A stretch of 64,000 nt of DNA from Seiridium cupressi (GCA_036674765.1 JARVKI010000126.1:1-64000), one strand, 5' to 3'. Counted from the first letter of the stretch, positions 10,895 through 23,686 are shown. Notes: a model not told the origin generated them from the sequence alone. Made by a program: numbers and translations.

Positions 10895-12554
10895 ATGGGT
10901 CATCCACGAGTCTTAATGCTGACAAACGTCGAATTTGGCGAGTCAAATGTGTTTCTGGCAACTGCGAGGGCTCTTCTCCAACAGAACCCGTCCGTCGAGC
11001 TGCATATTGCTTCGTTCTGTAGCCTTGAGAGCTCCGTGCATTCCTTGCGGGAAAACTTGCAAAATTCCATGCCAGAGGTTGTCCCCATAAGGTTCCATCG
11101 AATTGCTGGCTTGAACATGACGGAAGCACTGCAGCAGCACTTTATCAACAGGGGCACTGCTTTGACTGGCGGCTACTTGCCAAAGTCCTTCTCATCGGAC
11201 CTAAACTTTTCGGGCACTTTGCGTGCAATTCGGGACGCCATACCAATTCTGATACCCTACTCAGGCCCAGAGCTCGAAAAGGTTGTGACGTCGATTGTGG
11301 CCATAATTGGAGAAGTCGAGGCGGACCAGGTCGTGGTGGACAGCCTCATGACGCCTGCATTGACAGCTTGTTATCATCTTGACATCAAATTCATTTGCCT
11401 CAGCCCGAATTCAATCAAAGAATTTGCGGCATCTTCGCAGCCTTGGGGCGCAGTATTCTGGAGATATCCTGCGTCAGTAATCGATTTCTTATTCCACGTA
11501 ATGGAATTTACACTACTTATCTATCACGACGACCCTGTTTAATGAATATATACTGAACGCCAGTAGTGTATTTTCGAGTTTCTCATACCCGGTTCCTTGG
11601 TATCGAATACCACAAAATATTCTATACCTCTTATACGCAGGCTATTACTTCCGGACCGATAACCATCGGATCGAGGTTGAATTTCATCTAGCGCAAACTG
11701 CAAGGATGAAACTGAGAACACCGATAGACCTGTTGCGACCGCCGTCGGATCTCAAAATACTGGTGAGCACATGGCCAGAACTAGATTTTCCGGCCATGAA
11801 ACTCCCATCGCACCTGTATCCCTGCGGACCTATCGTCCAGGAATCCGAGCCAATTTCAAAAACCAATCCCGACCTAGACGAATGGCTATCAAAACACAAG
11901 ACAATTTACATCAACCTTGGCTCGATTTGTCGCCTGGACGAGGACCAAAGTACTGAGATTGCTTTAGGTTTACGAACCATCTACAACTCTGTATCTCAAG
12001 ACCATGGCCCAGGTCTGCAAATCCTATGGAAGCTGAAGAGATATGGCAACTTCGAGACTGGCACCGGCAGCAAGATTCATGATGTTCTCGGCCAAGAGAT
12101 AGACAATGACCTCGTCAGAATTGTTGATTGGCTGCAGGAACAACCTAGCGCTATCCTTCAGAGCGGGCACATCGCATGCTCGATCCACCACGGGGGAGCA
12201 AACTCATACAATGAGGCAGCCTCGTAAGCATTTGCCCACGGCTACGAGAACTACACAAGCTCCAGTATCTTACTAAATGATAGGGCTGGCATTCCGCAAG
12301 TGATATTGCCCCAATGGACGGATTGCTATGACTATGGTCAGCGAGTTGAGATACTGGGTATTGGCAAATTAGGAAATAGCCCCGCCACAGCTCGATTCAC
12401 CGCAAAAAGTATATCCGAGGCGGTACGTCAAGTGTTGTTCAGCGAAGCTGCTAAGACCATCGAGCAGCGAGCGATGGATCTAGCAGATATTGTGAGAAGT
12501 CGTGGGGCGGGTGCAGATAATACCGCTCAAGTGCTGTTGCAGAATTGCAAGTAA
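10895..12554 (+). CDS. UDP-glycosyltransferase (GT1, GT-B fold)
   Basis: Exons 10895-11472, 11564-12223 and 12284-12554 give 502 aa. The N-terminal half (VLMLTNVEFGESNVFLATARAL) is the acceptor-binding Rossmann domain. The C-terminal half has LKILVSTWPELDFP, the glycine/histidine-rich donor-site segment SIHHGGANSYNEA (split by intron 2) and AGIPQVILPQWTDCYDYG. It would transfer a sugar from a UDP-sugar to a lipid or small hydrophobic acceptor; the acceptor is not predictable. Intron 1 (donor GTCAGT at 11473, weak) is chosen because it restores the family motif FWRYP..SSFSYPVPWYRIP; the alternative donors at 11477 or 11498 break the frame. There are no membrane segments beyond mild hydrophobicity. 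No partner biosynthetic gene is adjacent, so it is more likely a detoxification or stand-alone enzyme. Confidence 0.85.
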
Positions 12555-14155
12555 TCGTTACAAGGGAGTTTCACGTATGTTAAAATCAATGCTTAAATAG
12601 CTTTTTATCTTGAATCATGAATACACAAGGAATAGATGAGCACAATTTTTCAATTCGACTAAGGCGACAGTCTCGAAAACGCATCTGACATGGTCTCCCA
12701 GCCTTAACAACTAACAAACACCGATAGCAGCATTTTAATAGGCGGCCTACTGCGAACATAAAACTCTCCCATTTGGGCATTGACTCATCTGGCTAGAGAC
12801 TTCTTGTTCTGTGATGGTACCAATATTTCACAGAGCGTATATCAAGATAGAACGAAGGTTATGAGGTGAATTGAGTGATTGATTGACTGAGTGCCGGAAG
12901 GATTCCAGAGGCAGAGGGAGGTAGCTAGTCTATATGTAATGGTTGTGGAGGCCGAAAATCCAGGATGCTGGAGCCCCTATTCTGACGGCGCAAACAGATC
13001 AGCGAGTGGAGTGAATCATATTCACAGCAAAAGTAAATATGCACGTGATTTCTGCCCAATACAGAGATTGGCGAGGCTCGTAACGCTGTGCAGCTTCTGT
13101 AAAAACTAACCGCGACCGCGTCGGTGATGTAGCAGGCGAAGAGGGCGAAGATCCCATATGCAGCTTTGGGCTTATTCACAGGCCAACACGACTTGTGTAC
13201 AAGCACTGGAAGCAGTAGGCCTGATGTTACAGCTTGGTGGCTTAATAGACGAGTACACGTGCCGTGATTAAAACCTAGCGAGGTGTATATATTAGGCGAT
13301 GCGCCGTGTTTATACCAGAGCTTCTATGCCGGTATATTGACACATCTCCGGGCATTGACAGCCTTAACCTATTAGCGGAGGGAGAAAAGCTCAATCTAAC
13401 AAGAAGCTTCCCGAAAGTTTGACGGAAGCACTAGGGGCACTCACTAGCGAAAAATAGTTGATTAGTCTTATGCGCTGCGAACTTGTGCAAAGGTGTACAT
13501 ATCGACATCAAGAATGCAGAGATGTGGCTCCTGGGGTTAATGACTCCCGAGGAGCGTCAACTATGGACTATTGAGCGGTACTAGCTATAGGAAGGTTGAA
13601 TTTTCAAATGGGACAAACTAAAATTCTGGTGGGCGGTGGTACAAGGGACGAATCATGGTTCTAATTGGTGTTGCAGAGCGACGCAACGGTTCCTGAGAAA
13701 GAGCAATCGGCCATTAATGAATCGTTCTCGACTGACTCAAAGTATTTGCCATAGGCTTACGCACTTGGTTGGCTATTATGACCTTGAATTTCTCGTGAAT
13801 ATGGCTTAGCTAGCTGCCAGCCCAGATCATGACAAAACCTGCTTTGGGACCCCATGCTCCATAGTGCATGCACTAAAAGTTTGGCTCGTCCACACTAACT
13901 AGCATTTAAACTTACTCGTCTTTACTGTTCACTTCCAGATTTCTACGGACATGGCACGCTAGGTGATCCACCAAATGCGCGGACCCGTCGCGACTACGCG
14001 TTGGCCCAGACGCGTCGAGGGGCACCGAGCGGATCCAAAGTCATTCATGCTGCCTAGGCTAGTCAGAGGCTGGGCGCAAACGCGACGATGGCATGCCGGA
14101 CTGATGACATGAACAACAGCAATACCGACCTCCACAGACTGTCCCAACGATCAAA
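12555..14155. other. Gene-free stretch
   Basis: About 1.6 kb with only short frames. A reading around 13520 (MTPEERQLW) hints at a coding relic but cannot be extended. Confidence 0.55.
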
Positions 14156-16894
14156 ATGGCTCCAACACAGGTGAGAGCCTGGATTGAGCAATTGCCCGAG
14201 CCAGTCTCACAAGGTCTTTCGCCACCATCCATTGTATATCCGGAATCCAGCTTCTCGCAAAAGACGACGAGAAAGCTTGCGGATGTCTTGTCTTCGCTGC
14301 CGTCGCCGTCGCCGTCGCCGTCTCTATCGCCGAGGCCGTTGTCCTCTGTGCCGAACCATGGCGCGGAACCTGGGCAGGATGGGAGCAGGAAACGGCGAAG
14401 GCTTGACGAGCGCGCGAACGCCCCTAGCACACGCAGACAGGCCATGACCAATGTTGCAGTCGCCAGCTGTGTTCAAAAGAGAAGGGAAATCAATCCAGTC
14501 CCAGCTTCCACATCTCGGACGCTGCCGTCAGTCCACCCAGGTTTCGATTGAAATGGGGAAAAGTGGCTAACATAAGAGAAAAGCAGAGCCAGTTCTTCGG
14601 GTCAAAGAAGCAACGCTACCCCAGTCCAAGATGCGGGCACGGTCGTTCAATTTTCGGATCGCGAGACGCCGTACAGATCAATATCTCGGCCATATCGAGC
14701 AGATGAAATGATGCCCAGCATTGAAGACGACAGTGGATCGAATTCGGTCGTGTTGACATACGCATGCAGGGGCAAAAGCCGCCAGGACCCCATCGGCATA
14801 AGCAGCATCCCGTCATCTACGAGTGAGCAGTCTGCATCTTTCGCGACAGCCCAGCAATCGCAACAGGCACAGGATGCTCGGGTATCACGGTCCCGGCACG
14901 CGACATTCACTTGGAATTCAAGTTCCTTGACATCAGGCTCAAAATTGATCGCTTCTAGCCCTTGTATCCGGCACCGGCAGCGACTTCGGACTTTACGCCA
15001 GCCCGCAGTATCAGCTGTCACGTCCGTCCCAGCACGATCGCTCTCTACACCGAGTTCGGTTGTGCGGCAGATGAATGAGCCCTTCCAGCAACGGCGACGG
15101 ATAACATCGGAAGAGGGCCCTCGAGCGGCCACTTTCACAAGTGCAGAAGCAGTATCGTGCAACATTCTCAACTCTACCGAGTCGGACATGCCCGTGACAG
15201 CGACTGACAGTGTTTCTTCAAGACAACGCGAAGCAAGGCTCGATGAATTGGTCTTGCCTTCAATTGAGACAGTTGACTACGACACTTACCATCCGACAAG
15301 CGAACACCAGATGGCAGGTGTGGGTAGGTGCTCCTTCAATAACAAGCACCTTGAGCTCCTATCCTCCGACGATAGGTCGCGGCTTCGCCGCAGGCTTCGG
15401 GCCAGGCAAGGAGAACGCAGTAGCAGTCATCCTGGACGAGTATCAACCGAGCATACGAGACAGCTTCAGACTCAGCATGTGTCACAAAGAAATTCCTTGG
15501 TGGCCTCGTTCAGCGATGAAATTGAGCAGAATCTGGGCGACCGGGGTATCGGAAGCAACGTTCATCGTACTGCTGCCGTTTCTCGTCCTATCCATGAGCG
15601 CTTTAAAGCATTCATCGATCGGGTCCAATCACTGAGTGTGTGCAAGGGGATATTTCCTGAAGAATTAGGTCCCAAGTTGCAAGCCGAAACTGGTCTAAGG
15701 CTGCTCCATCCGAATGACCAGCACGGCTTTATGCTTGAGCGGCCTTCGCGATTAGGATTCCGTCCGAATACTGCGTTTAGGGCCGAATTTCTAGGAGCCG
15801 ACGGACAGTTCCCTGACGCCAGGCTGCTGACCGTACGTGACAGTCCCGCCCATCCTGGACCCCAAGCTGCACTGAAGACGGAACTCTACTGGGAGTTTGA
15901 GGCCCTCAAGGATCTTGTTCGAGCAAGCCGGCAATGTTCCGATGTCTCGTCAGACGACTGCGGTGGTGGGCCCAGCAATTCCTGGGCCTCCAAAGTGTAC
16001 ACCCCGTTACTTGATTTGGCCACCAGATATGCCACTACTACAAGCACTACTTCTTGTGCCACCCCTGAAAGTGGAACGGATGGTGACGTAGAATCGGCGG
16101 GAAATATCGTGAGAACGAGTGTACGTGTGTCGCAGACAGCCATGGCTCAAATGCATTCTCGCCCCGTGTCAGGCGGGAGCCAAGCTTATGCCTTTGTTGT
16201 AACTCCACGGCCGCATGATGAGCTGGACAGCAAGCTGCGGTTCAGGTCGAGTAAGTTTGCACACGAGGTAGAGAGCGATCATCTTTCGAGACGACTAGAC
16301 CATAACATGCGTTCAGATGAGCATGACGCCATTGTTAACTCAGCTCATCATCCCATCGGCGCGATCTTCCTGGAACTACGACGCCGGTGTCGTCATTCAC
16401 AATGTGGTGCTGCAGCACTGCCTGGTTTATCATTAACACTGCCTTTCCTCCCTCCGAGAATCTGTACACGGCTCGCAGGCTGGGTAGATGCCTGGCGCGC
16501 CCATATATGCCAAATCGTTGATCACGATGAACATCGAAAGGTTACCAGTGTTATGCCATGTGGTTCACGCCAAGCCAAGCCTCAAGTCATGCCCAATGAC
16601 CCACATCATGTCCATGCGTGCAAAATAGCACCTCTGCCAGTTGTCGCCATGGACGGGGCAGACTGGTACCTGCTTTTCATTGGAAAAGATTGTAGTTTGG
16701 TGAGTGTTTGTACATGGTCTGATAGATAAAAGATTGTGCTGACAAGCGAGGTCGAATAGGAGCAGGACCAGCAGCCCGTACATATCGGGTCCACGGACAG
16801 CGTCGTGGAAGCGTACAAGCTTTTAGCCACCTTGAGGGAAGTAACCCACTGGGTCGGATGCGATTTCCGACAGTGGCTAGAAGATGTGCTGTAG
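14156..16894 (+). CDS. PD-(D/E)XK nuclease-like domain protein
   Basis: Exons 14156-14540, 14589-16699 and 16760-16894 give 876 aa. The N-terminus (VRAWIEQLPEP) and the low-complexity Pro/Ser region with KRRRLDE are typical of a lineage-expanded ascomycete family annotated 'PD-(D/E)XK nuclease-like'. The globular part starts near IHERFKAFIDRVQSL and FPEELGPKLQ. It continues with an ALKTELYWEFEALKDLVRAS helix and a C-terminal block ending in AYKLLATLREVTHWVGCDF..WLEDVL, the family's usual end. I could not place the catalytic D..(D/E)XK residues with confidence. The intron 2 acceptor (AG at 14587-14588) was chosen because it gives the only open downstream frame. Probably a nuclear or selfish-element-associated protein; function unproven. 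Confidence 0.75.
14296..14325 (+). repeat. (GCCGTC)n microsatellite
   Basis: A run of GCCGTC/GCCGTCT units inside exon 1 of the PD-(D/E)XK-like gene encodes a Ser-Pro-Ser-Pro tract. Confidence 0.7.
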
Positions 16895-17225
16895 TTCTGA
16901 AGTGTCTCATCCAGGCTACTAGAGTATTTAGAATTGTTTGCAAAATACGATTGGTTTAGCTCTGAATATAGATGTATCCTCCCTCGGGTGTATGTGATTA
17001 TTTTCGGACCTAACTTAGACCTGCAAACCAAACACAGCTCCTCACTTCTCCTTAACATGAGGACCAAATACTTCCACTCTCACGCCCTTAAATTCCAGTC
17101 TAGGACACAATACATGGTAGCTGTGATACAGGTCCACGTCTCAGTCTGTCGTCTTGAACAGGCGCATATACCAACGGCCCATAGCCGCCACCAGGACTAC
17201 CATGTCAGTACTCGCCACGGCCGAG
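16895..17225. other. Short spacer where a P450 C-terminus is missing
   Basis: Continuing the P450 reading frame leftward from 17226 gives several stops and no heme-binding FxxGxRxCxG motif in any frame. Confidence 0.6.
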
Positions 17226-18278
17226 TCAATACATATGCGCTGACCTTTCGGACACTGACAGCTCTGTGTCATCGCGGAGATGGGCAAATATAGAAGACGT
17301 ATCGTCTAGTGATGGTTCACGCGCCAAGAGCTTTTCGATCTGAGCACGGATACCTTTCCGGAACGTTACCACGTCAAGCACATCCGACGCCATCGTGCGA
17401 CCACTAATACTCGATGGCAACATTCCCATGGTGTCGCGAATCCAGCCAAAATCAAGCATGGTATCAACGCTTCTAGATACGATGGCGACATTTCTGCGTC
17501 GCGTGCCAGTAAGTTGTAGGTTCTCTAGGAGACTAGGGCTATCCCTAAAGCATTACCGATGCACGATACTGCACTCGCATCTAACACGGTTGATATTCAC
17601 GTTTGGATGTTGATCTGAAGATGGAAGGAAGCTCACTCGTTGGCATATCGAATATAAACATCGGAGAGATTGATTACCTCTCCGCTTTCTTCTGTATTGG
17701 TAAATAGATTCTCCACCTTTGTGCGTTTATCCTTTAACTTGCTGTCGAGCGGTTGACTTGGTTGGAGGAGAAAAACGGGTGCAGAGGCTCGCGTCGTTTT
17801 GGGTGCAAGGCGTGAGTTATGGAAGATTCGAGGCCCAACGCCTTATTCTTCTCATAATCATTGCCCCTTTGCGGCCTGGGCCAGGAGCGTAGATGGTGTC
17901 GACAAAGTCCGGATCCGCGATAAATATATCTTTCGGCCCCATTCTGACGACGTTTCCTGAGAATATTAGCACGGTGTAATCTTGCTGATCTTGCTTGTAT
18001 ATGCCGAATCTTTTGTGCATCTCCTTGACCTTAAAAACGTATTGTCCTGGGAGATAAACATCTGATTTCATATCATTAATCCGAGCTTTCGCATGATAGG
18101 AAACGACTTCAGTACCGTAGCAACATTCGAACCAAGAAAAGAGTGTAGCAAGCTTTGGACCAGGGATTCCTGCAGGTGGCCCTAGAAATGCACAATAGAG
18201 CGCTACCGCGGTGGTATAGGCGACCACCAGCGATGCCATGACCAACAACATAAACGGAAAGAAAAGAAGGGTCAACAT
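17226..18278 (-). pseudogene. Cytochrome P450, truncated and frameshifted
   Basis: ATG 18278 (minus) starts a hydrophobic anchor (MLTLLFFPFMLLVMASLVVA), then PPAGIPGPKLATLFSWFE and VVRMGPKDIFIADPDFVDTIYAPGPGRKG, typical of ascomycete microsomal P450s (CYP58-like region). At the C run 17864-17867 the frame must shift to enter NDYEKNKALGLESSITHALHPKRREPLHPFF. Near 17750 it must shift again to LDSKLKDKRTKVENLF. A further exon (17475-17226) encodes IRDTMGMLPSSIS and SIFAHLRDD. The I helix, ExxR and heme-Cys loop are all absent, so no active enzyme can be made. This is a clear pseudogene of a monooxygenase. Confidence 0.85.
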
Positions 18279-19184
18279 GTCAGACTGAGTGTCATGATGT
18301 ATATTTGGTGGGCTCTTATGACGGACGTAAATATTATCATACATGAGAGCAAGAACAGGAAGGGTAGACCTTATGCCATAAGTGCGGGGATATCAGCATA
18401 AAAATTTGTGCCCCATCTTACTGTGCTGCATGAAGATACATGATTTTGGCGAGCTGACCAATTGACCCAATTAGTCGGGCACTACCCCTTACGATAAGTC
18501 ACGGGGTCTCGTGTGCGGCCGAACGCTGCACCGCGGCATAGCAGCATGGCCGTCGGTGGAGTAAGTTTTAACACTGTCTGGTTGTTACTCGGCAGTTTCC
18601 TCTGGGCCATAGACTCAAGCACGCATTTTTCACTGATGACTTGGAAAGTGGGCATGGAATATTACCCATCCCCATGCATTACATAGAAGCAGAGTTAGTT
18701 TAGTACAGATTATACCCTGAAATCCTCACTAGCGCCTTGAAGATGCCAGATTTATCCTGGTCTGTAGAATAGTACTTCCCTGAGAGTACATGTGCGCAAG
18801 AATATCAACCGTGCACCAGAATTCTGGAAGCCGCTTATACCAGCTTGTCCAGGCATGATATGTTTACTGAATACATGTGACATTAGAATCACCAAAAACC
18901 TCCTGGCCATATACTAAGGGTATGTCGGTTTGAATTACTTCGACGTTGCCATGCAGATGACTCATATTACCACAACATCCGCGAGAAACGCTATAATCGT
19001 AATCCACGGAAGGTATACGTAGGTTTGCAAGCCAAGGTTATTCCGATATTGGGTAGAATACATAGAACATTTAGTAGCCACTAGATAGGCGAATTAGCCG
19101 GTAGGCTTAGCAAGTTCATCTACTTGAAATCATGTTGAATCAGAATGACCCTGAGAAGCAACTACTTTAAACAGCTAGAGGCCC
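18279..19184. other. Gene-free stretch
   Basis: Nothing coding seen; this includes the presumed upstream region of the decayed P450. Confidence 0.55.
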
Positions 19185-20054
19185 TCAACCCGTTACCACC
19201 GTTACCCCATTGGCTGCACCACTACTACTTACTCCAGCAAAATGTAGATACCACATCCTCAGCGCTGTAATGACAGCCATAACTGACCACCTCTCTCCCA
19301 TCTCACCAGTCAATGCACTCCCTAAAAACTGAAATTTGAATGATTTCGTCATACTCCAGCCCGAATGCCAAGTCCACACTGCCACAATCTCTTTACCATC
19401 ACTCGTCGCTCCATGAGACCTCGCACTTCTCTCGCCTCCGGAACCTTCTGCGTTCGCGCGCAGCCTCACAAGCTTCCAGCCGCGGCTGTGCTTGTCCAGC
19501 TCTTTGATCTCGCCGCCTCGGCTCTTCCGCCATTCGAAGTCCTCTCTCCGGACATTGCGTCCGTGGCCCACTTCTATGGTGAACGGATACGAAACGGTCT
19601 TCCAGCTTACGTTCGTGCGCATGAACTCGGTCGAGCTCTCCGCATCGGAGCCCGGCAGCGGCGGTAGAATAATGGTGCTATGCTTGCTCCAAGAGTTTTC
19701 GTCCCCAGCCGCTGCTAATGGTGGGTCCTTGTCACTTGGACCGTTGTGCAATACGATACCAGGAGTGCCGGACCAACCTGTGTGGGTCCGCACGGCATAA
19801 AGGGGATGATCTTTTGACTGGCCCAGATGGAACGTCTTGGTGAACTTCCATTGGTAGTAGGCGTTGAAGTATGGCGGGAATTGTTGGTTTATTTGTGATG
19901 TTGGTTTGATATCCGAGGGAGTGACGCTTTCTTCCTGTGATTGTGAGGTTGTGGGTGCCCCCGCTTCTGAGTATGCTGGCGGTGGAGCGATGTTGTCCAC
20001 TACTGTGTCGTGTCCCGCTTCCTCTGCGTTGCCCGCTTCCTCTGCGTTGCCCAT
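19185..20054 (-). CDS. Conserved fungal protein, tubby/scramblase-like beta-barrel (tentative)
   Basis: Single-exon, 289 aa from ATG 20054; a TTG-started extension exists but the ATG is preferred. The N-terminus is MGNAEEAGNAEEAG, so Gly2 could be myristoylated, and a PPPAY (PY/WW-ligand) motif follows. The core (NAYYQWKFTKTFHLGQ, LYAVRTHTGWSG, PGIVLHNGPSDKDPPLAAAG) and the second half (VSYPFTIEVGHGRNVRREDFEWRKSRG, WKLVRL, GKEIVAVW) alternate strands as in tubby-C-terminal/LURP-type folds. That fold call is inference. A hydrophobic patch near the end (VMAVITALRMWYLHFAGV) may be one membrane segment. The 18-bp duplication encoding GNAEEA is visible at 20034-20069. Confidence 0.65.
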   Translation of the reverse strand: MGNAEEAGNAEEAGHDTVVDNIAPPPAYSEAGAPTTSQSQEESVTPSDIKPTSQINQQFPPYFNAYYQWKFTKTFHLGQSKDHPLYAVRTHTGWSGTPGIVLHNGPSDKDPPLAAAGDENSWSKHSTIILPPLPGSDAESSTEFMRTNVSWKTVSYPFTIEVGHGRNVRREDFEWRKSRGGEIKELDKHSRGWKLVRLRANAEGSGGERSARSHGATSDGKEIVAVWTWHSGWSMTKSFKFQFLGSALTGEMGERWSVMAVITALRMWYLHFAGVSSSGAANGVTVVTG

Positions 20055-21641
20055 GATTACAGTGGTTGGGATCAAATAATTGACTTTCGATATTTTGATG
20101 TAGATAAAGTTGAGGTTATCCCTCCGTGGCCTTTCAAGAAACTTTCAAAGTGAGCGCTCACCTATTTAAAAAATGGTCAACTGCGGCTGGTCTTCGATAT
20201 AATGTGGTCCTGACCAGCATCGCCATCCTTGGGGTGATGGTTGTGGCTGAGCCAAACCTCCAGTATGTCATTAGCGGTTGGCTATGTGGACAAACTAGGC
20301 CTGAATAGGAGATTTCATGTACTATGTCGCTTCTACTCAGCGTGACTATCTGCAGCTACGTTTTCGTGGCACAGAATGGGTCGAAAATCATTTCCAAAAT
20401 AGACATGTTTCCATCGGCGAAGACCAGAGCAAAGCCTCTAGTCTTCGCCCTATCACTTGGCAGGGTGGACACGTGGTTCCCTCGCCAAGCCCTGCGAAGT
20501 CAGCATTGCTAGCGGCCACAAGGTGTCAGCCAATGGTAGGAGAGCGAGCGAGCGAATGCAGCAGTGGATATCCTGGCGCAGGTTTGAAATTGTGAGTTAT
20601 CAACTCATATCATGGCATTCAGGATCGTGTATAGCATATTGATGTATGCTCGAGGATAGTGGTTGCTTCGTATCGTCAGCACTTTTGAGCGTCCCGGCAT
20701 TTTGAAATGAGTTGCCACATCCATCTTGTCCATGCCAGCCACCGGACATGGGGGTAAGACATACGTCTCCGTCTTCTCAACAGCGACACATGGAATCATG
20801 GCATCTACAACAAATAATAGCACTCTGGATCCACAGCCCTAGGCCCAACCACGGTTGATTGATGGTTTTGGACAAGGTCGTTAAGTCGCATGCCTGATGC
20901 ATCTAACAGAGTCTGATAAGATAGAGATAACCTCTTATGCGGGGAGGCCCTAGCGTTGTCTTCGGCCTGCAGCGACCTGTAGCACCACGTTTGCAGCGCA
21001 CTAGCACGTTCCAAATACACAGCTGAAGCCCAAACTAGAGGGTGCATGCATCACAGCTGCCAGCACTTGAAAAGAAGGCTTGTTGGTGGGTTGTCGGGGT
21101 CCCACCGCCAGGGATCCTCACACTTTCAGGGGTTCTCCATCAGACCTGAGGACGACGAGACGGTGAACCACTTCGTTTGACTTACCCCTTGTCGACGACT
21201 GAAGGTTTCTCGAGTCTTCTCTCTGTCGGACACAGGATCGCATTGGTCTGTCTCGCTGGGCTTGCATCACCAACTCTATTCCGAGAGGTTGCTTCACTGT
21301 TGCCAGCCAAGCTACGACACGCCCGCAATCCAGTTCCCCCTCCTTGCGCCCCTGTCCCCTAGGACTGAGCTCGCCGCCGTCGAACCTGGACGAGTTGTCG
21401 TGATCCGGTGCTCAAATACTGGACCGCTGTCACGACGAAGTTGCTGACAGACGCTCGAGGCCAGAACCTTGAGAGTCAGACCCATCGCCTCCCTCGAGTT
21501 CGACTCACTTGGGCTTGTACCACTCCAAGTGCCTCACTGCCCGACCCAGACTCAGACTCAGTCTCGATCTGAGTCTCGTGCCCTGATACTCGAACGCCTC
21601 ACGACCAACACTAGCGATATCAGTGCAAGGCATCTTTCGAA
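20055..21641. other. Intergenic region and probable long 5' leader of the kinase gene
   Basis: No gene supported. From about 21180 to 21641 the sequence is C/T-rich and open in several frames, as expected for a long leader of a COT-1-type gene; its transcription is inferred. Confidence 0.45.
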
Positions 21642-23686
21642 ATGGACCCCAACAACCCCAACAATCGGCTCTACCTGAACATTGGCAACAACGAGCGAGT
21701 GGCAGCCTCGGATCGAGCCTACCCAACTACACCCTCTGGCTTTCCCCAACCCGTCTACCAAAACCAGCAGCAGTCGGGCATGGCTCAGCAACCTCATGGG
21801 TCTGGTCAGCAGTATGGTGGTGGGTATCCTGCTCAATCAGGTGGCTACTTCATGCAGCCCCAGTATCAGCAGCAGCAATACCAGCCCCAGGGTGGCGTCG
21901 ACTACAACCATGCTCCTCACTCAGCTTCGGCGTACACGCCCAGATCCAACACCCCAGGCACTAATGATCCCAATGTCGGTCTAGCTCACCAGTTCTCGCA
22001 CCAGAACCTTGGAGGTGCCGGGCGTGCCTCGCCATATGCCCCCCGAGGCCCTTCTCCCGCTCAGCGACCACGTACCGCCGGGTCCCAGCCTCAACAGCAG
22101 CGCGAGGCATATAACAGTTACCAAAACAACCCGATGCCTGCGCAGCCTAGCCGATCCGAGCCCACATTCCAAGCTGCTCCCGAGCGCAATCCAGAGAAGT
22201 ATGGACAGAATGCCAACAACAATCAGAAGAAGTGCTCTCAACTGGCCGCCGACTTTTTCAAGGATAGTGTCAAGCGGGCTCGCGAGCGCAACTTGAGACA
22301 AAGCGAGTTGGAGCAGAAGTTGAACGACCCCAACCAAGCCCCTGCAAGGCGCGAGCAGATATGGCAGAATGGTGGCAAGAAGGAGGCCAGATATCTGCGG
22401 TTTCTGCGAACCAAGGACAAGCCCGAGAACTACAACACCATCAAGATTATTGGAAAGGGTGCCTTTGGTGAGGTCAAGTTGGTGCAGAAGAGGGCAGATG
22501 GCCAGGTCTACGCCATGAAGTCTTTGATCAAGACGGAAATGTTCAAGAAGGACCAACTTGCCCACGTCCGAGCTGAGCGTGATATCCTGGCCGAGTCCGA
22601 CAGCCCCTGGGTCGTCAAGTTGTTCACCACATTCCAGGACGCTAGCTTCTTGTACATGTTGATGGAGTTTTTGCCTGGTGGTGATTTGATGACCATGCTT
22701 ATCAAGTACGAAATCTTTTCCGAGGATATTACCCGATTTTACATCGCAGAAATCGTGCTTGCGATTGAGGCCGTCCACAAGCTGGGCTTCATCCATCGGT
22801 ATGTGCAGCGCTCAAAATAGCCAGGCAGCCAGCCTACTGACATGCGATATAGTGATATCAAGCCGGACAATATCCTTCTGGACCGGGGCGGTCACGTCAA
22901 ATTGACGGATTTCGGCCTGTCGACTGGTTTCCACAAGCTTCACGACAACAACTACTACCAGCAGCTTCTTCAAGGCAAATCCAACCGTCCTAGGGATAGA
23001 AGCTCCATCGCCATTGATCAGATCAATCTTACTGTCTCTAACAGAGCTCAGATCAACGATTGGAGACGATCGCGTAGATTGATGGCCTACTCCACTGTGG
23101 GTACACCTGACTATATTGCCCCCGAGATCTTTACGGGGCAAGGTTACTCCTTTGACTGCGATTGGTGGTCACTGGGCACTATCATGTTCGAATGTTTGGT
23201 TGGCTGGCCGCCGTTCTGTGCTGAAGATAGCCACGATACCTACCGCAAGATTGTCAACTGGAGACAGTCTCTGTATTTTCCTGACGATATCACGCTTGGT
23301 CGCGAAGCCGAGGATCTCATTCGAAAGTATGTCGTGCCCCCTTCGTTGCATCGTCTCGTGGAATCTTGCTAATTTTGCAACAAAGCCTGATTTGCAACAC
23401 CGAGAATCGGTTGGGTCGTGGTGGCGCACAGGAACTCAAGGCACACCGTTTCTTCCAGGGCGTCGAATTCGACAGCCTGCGACGGATCCGCGCTCCATTT
23501 GAGCCTCGCCTCACGTCCAACATCGACACGACCTATTTCCCGACGGACGAGATTGACCAGACGGATAACGCGACTGTGCTCAAGGAGAGGGTTATGGCGA
23601 CTGGTCGCCAGACCGAGGAAACTCCCGAGATGAGCTTGCCGTTCATTGGTTACACGTTCAAGCGGTTTGATAACAACTTCCGATGA
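21642..23686 (+). CDS. cot-1: NDR/LATS-family Ser/Thr kinase (COT-1 / Cbk1 / Orb6 orthologue)
   Basis: Exons 21642-22798, 22853-23326 and 23386-23686 give 643 aa. Residues 1-190 are Gln/Pro/Ser-rich and disordered. The MOB-binding N-terminal regulatory helices follow (about 195-255: [20 protein letters not shown]). The kinase domain has GKGAFGEV (271-278), Lys293, HRD (385-387, interrupted by intron 1), DFG (405-407), the AGC insert with basic residues, and GTPDYIAPE. The C-terminal hydrophobic motif is FIGYTFKRF with Thr634. This is the RAM/MOR pathway kinase controlling polarised hyphal growth and branching, acting with Mob2 at the cortex and nucleus. Both introns follow GT..AG and restore the catalytic loop and the [13 protein letters not shown] segment. 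It is intact. SF3A2 follows on the same strand. Confidence 0.96.

Noticed and set aside
15210..15635. 141-codon frame inside the PD-(D/E)XK-like gene
   Set aside because: Alternative frame fully inside a better-supported exon.
790..18278. RiPP biosynthetic cluster linking the peptide precursor, the UGT and the P450
   Set aside because: The P450 is dead and truncated, the UGT is 10 kb away, and no UstYa/DUF3328 or peptidase gene lies between them.
21981..22796. 271-codon minus-strand frame
   Set aside because: Antisense of the COT-1-type kinase exon.
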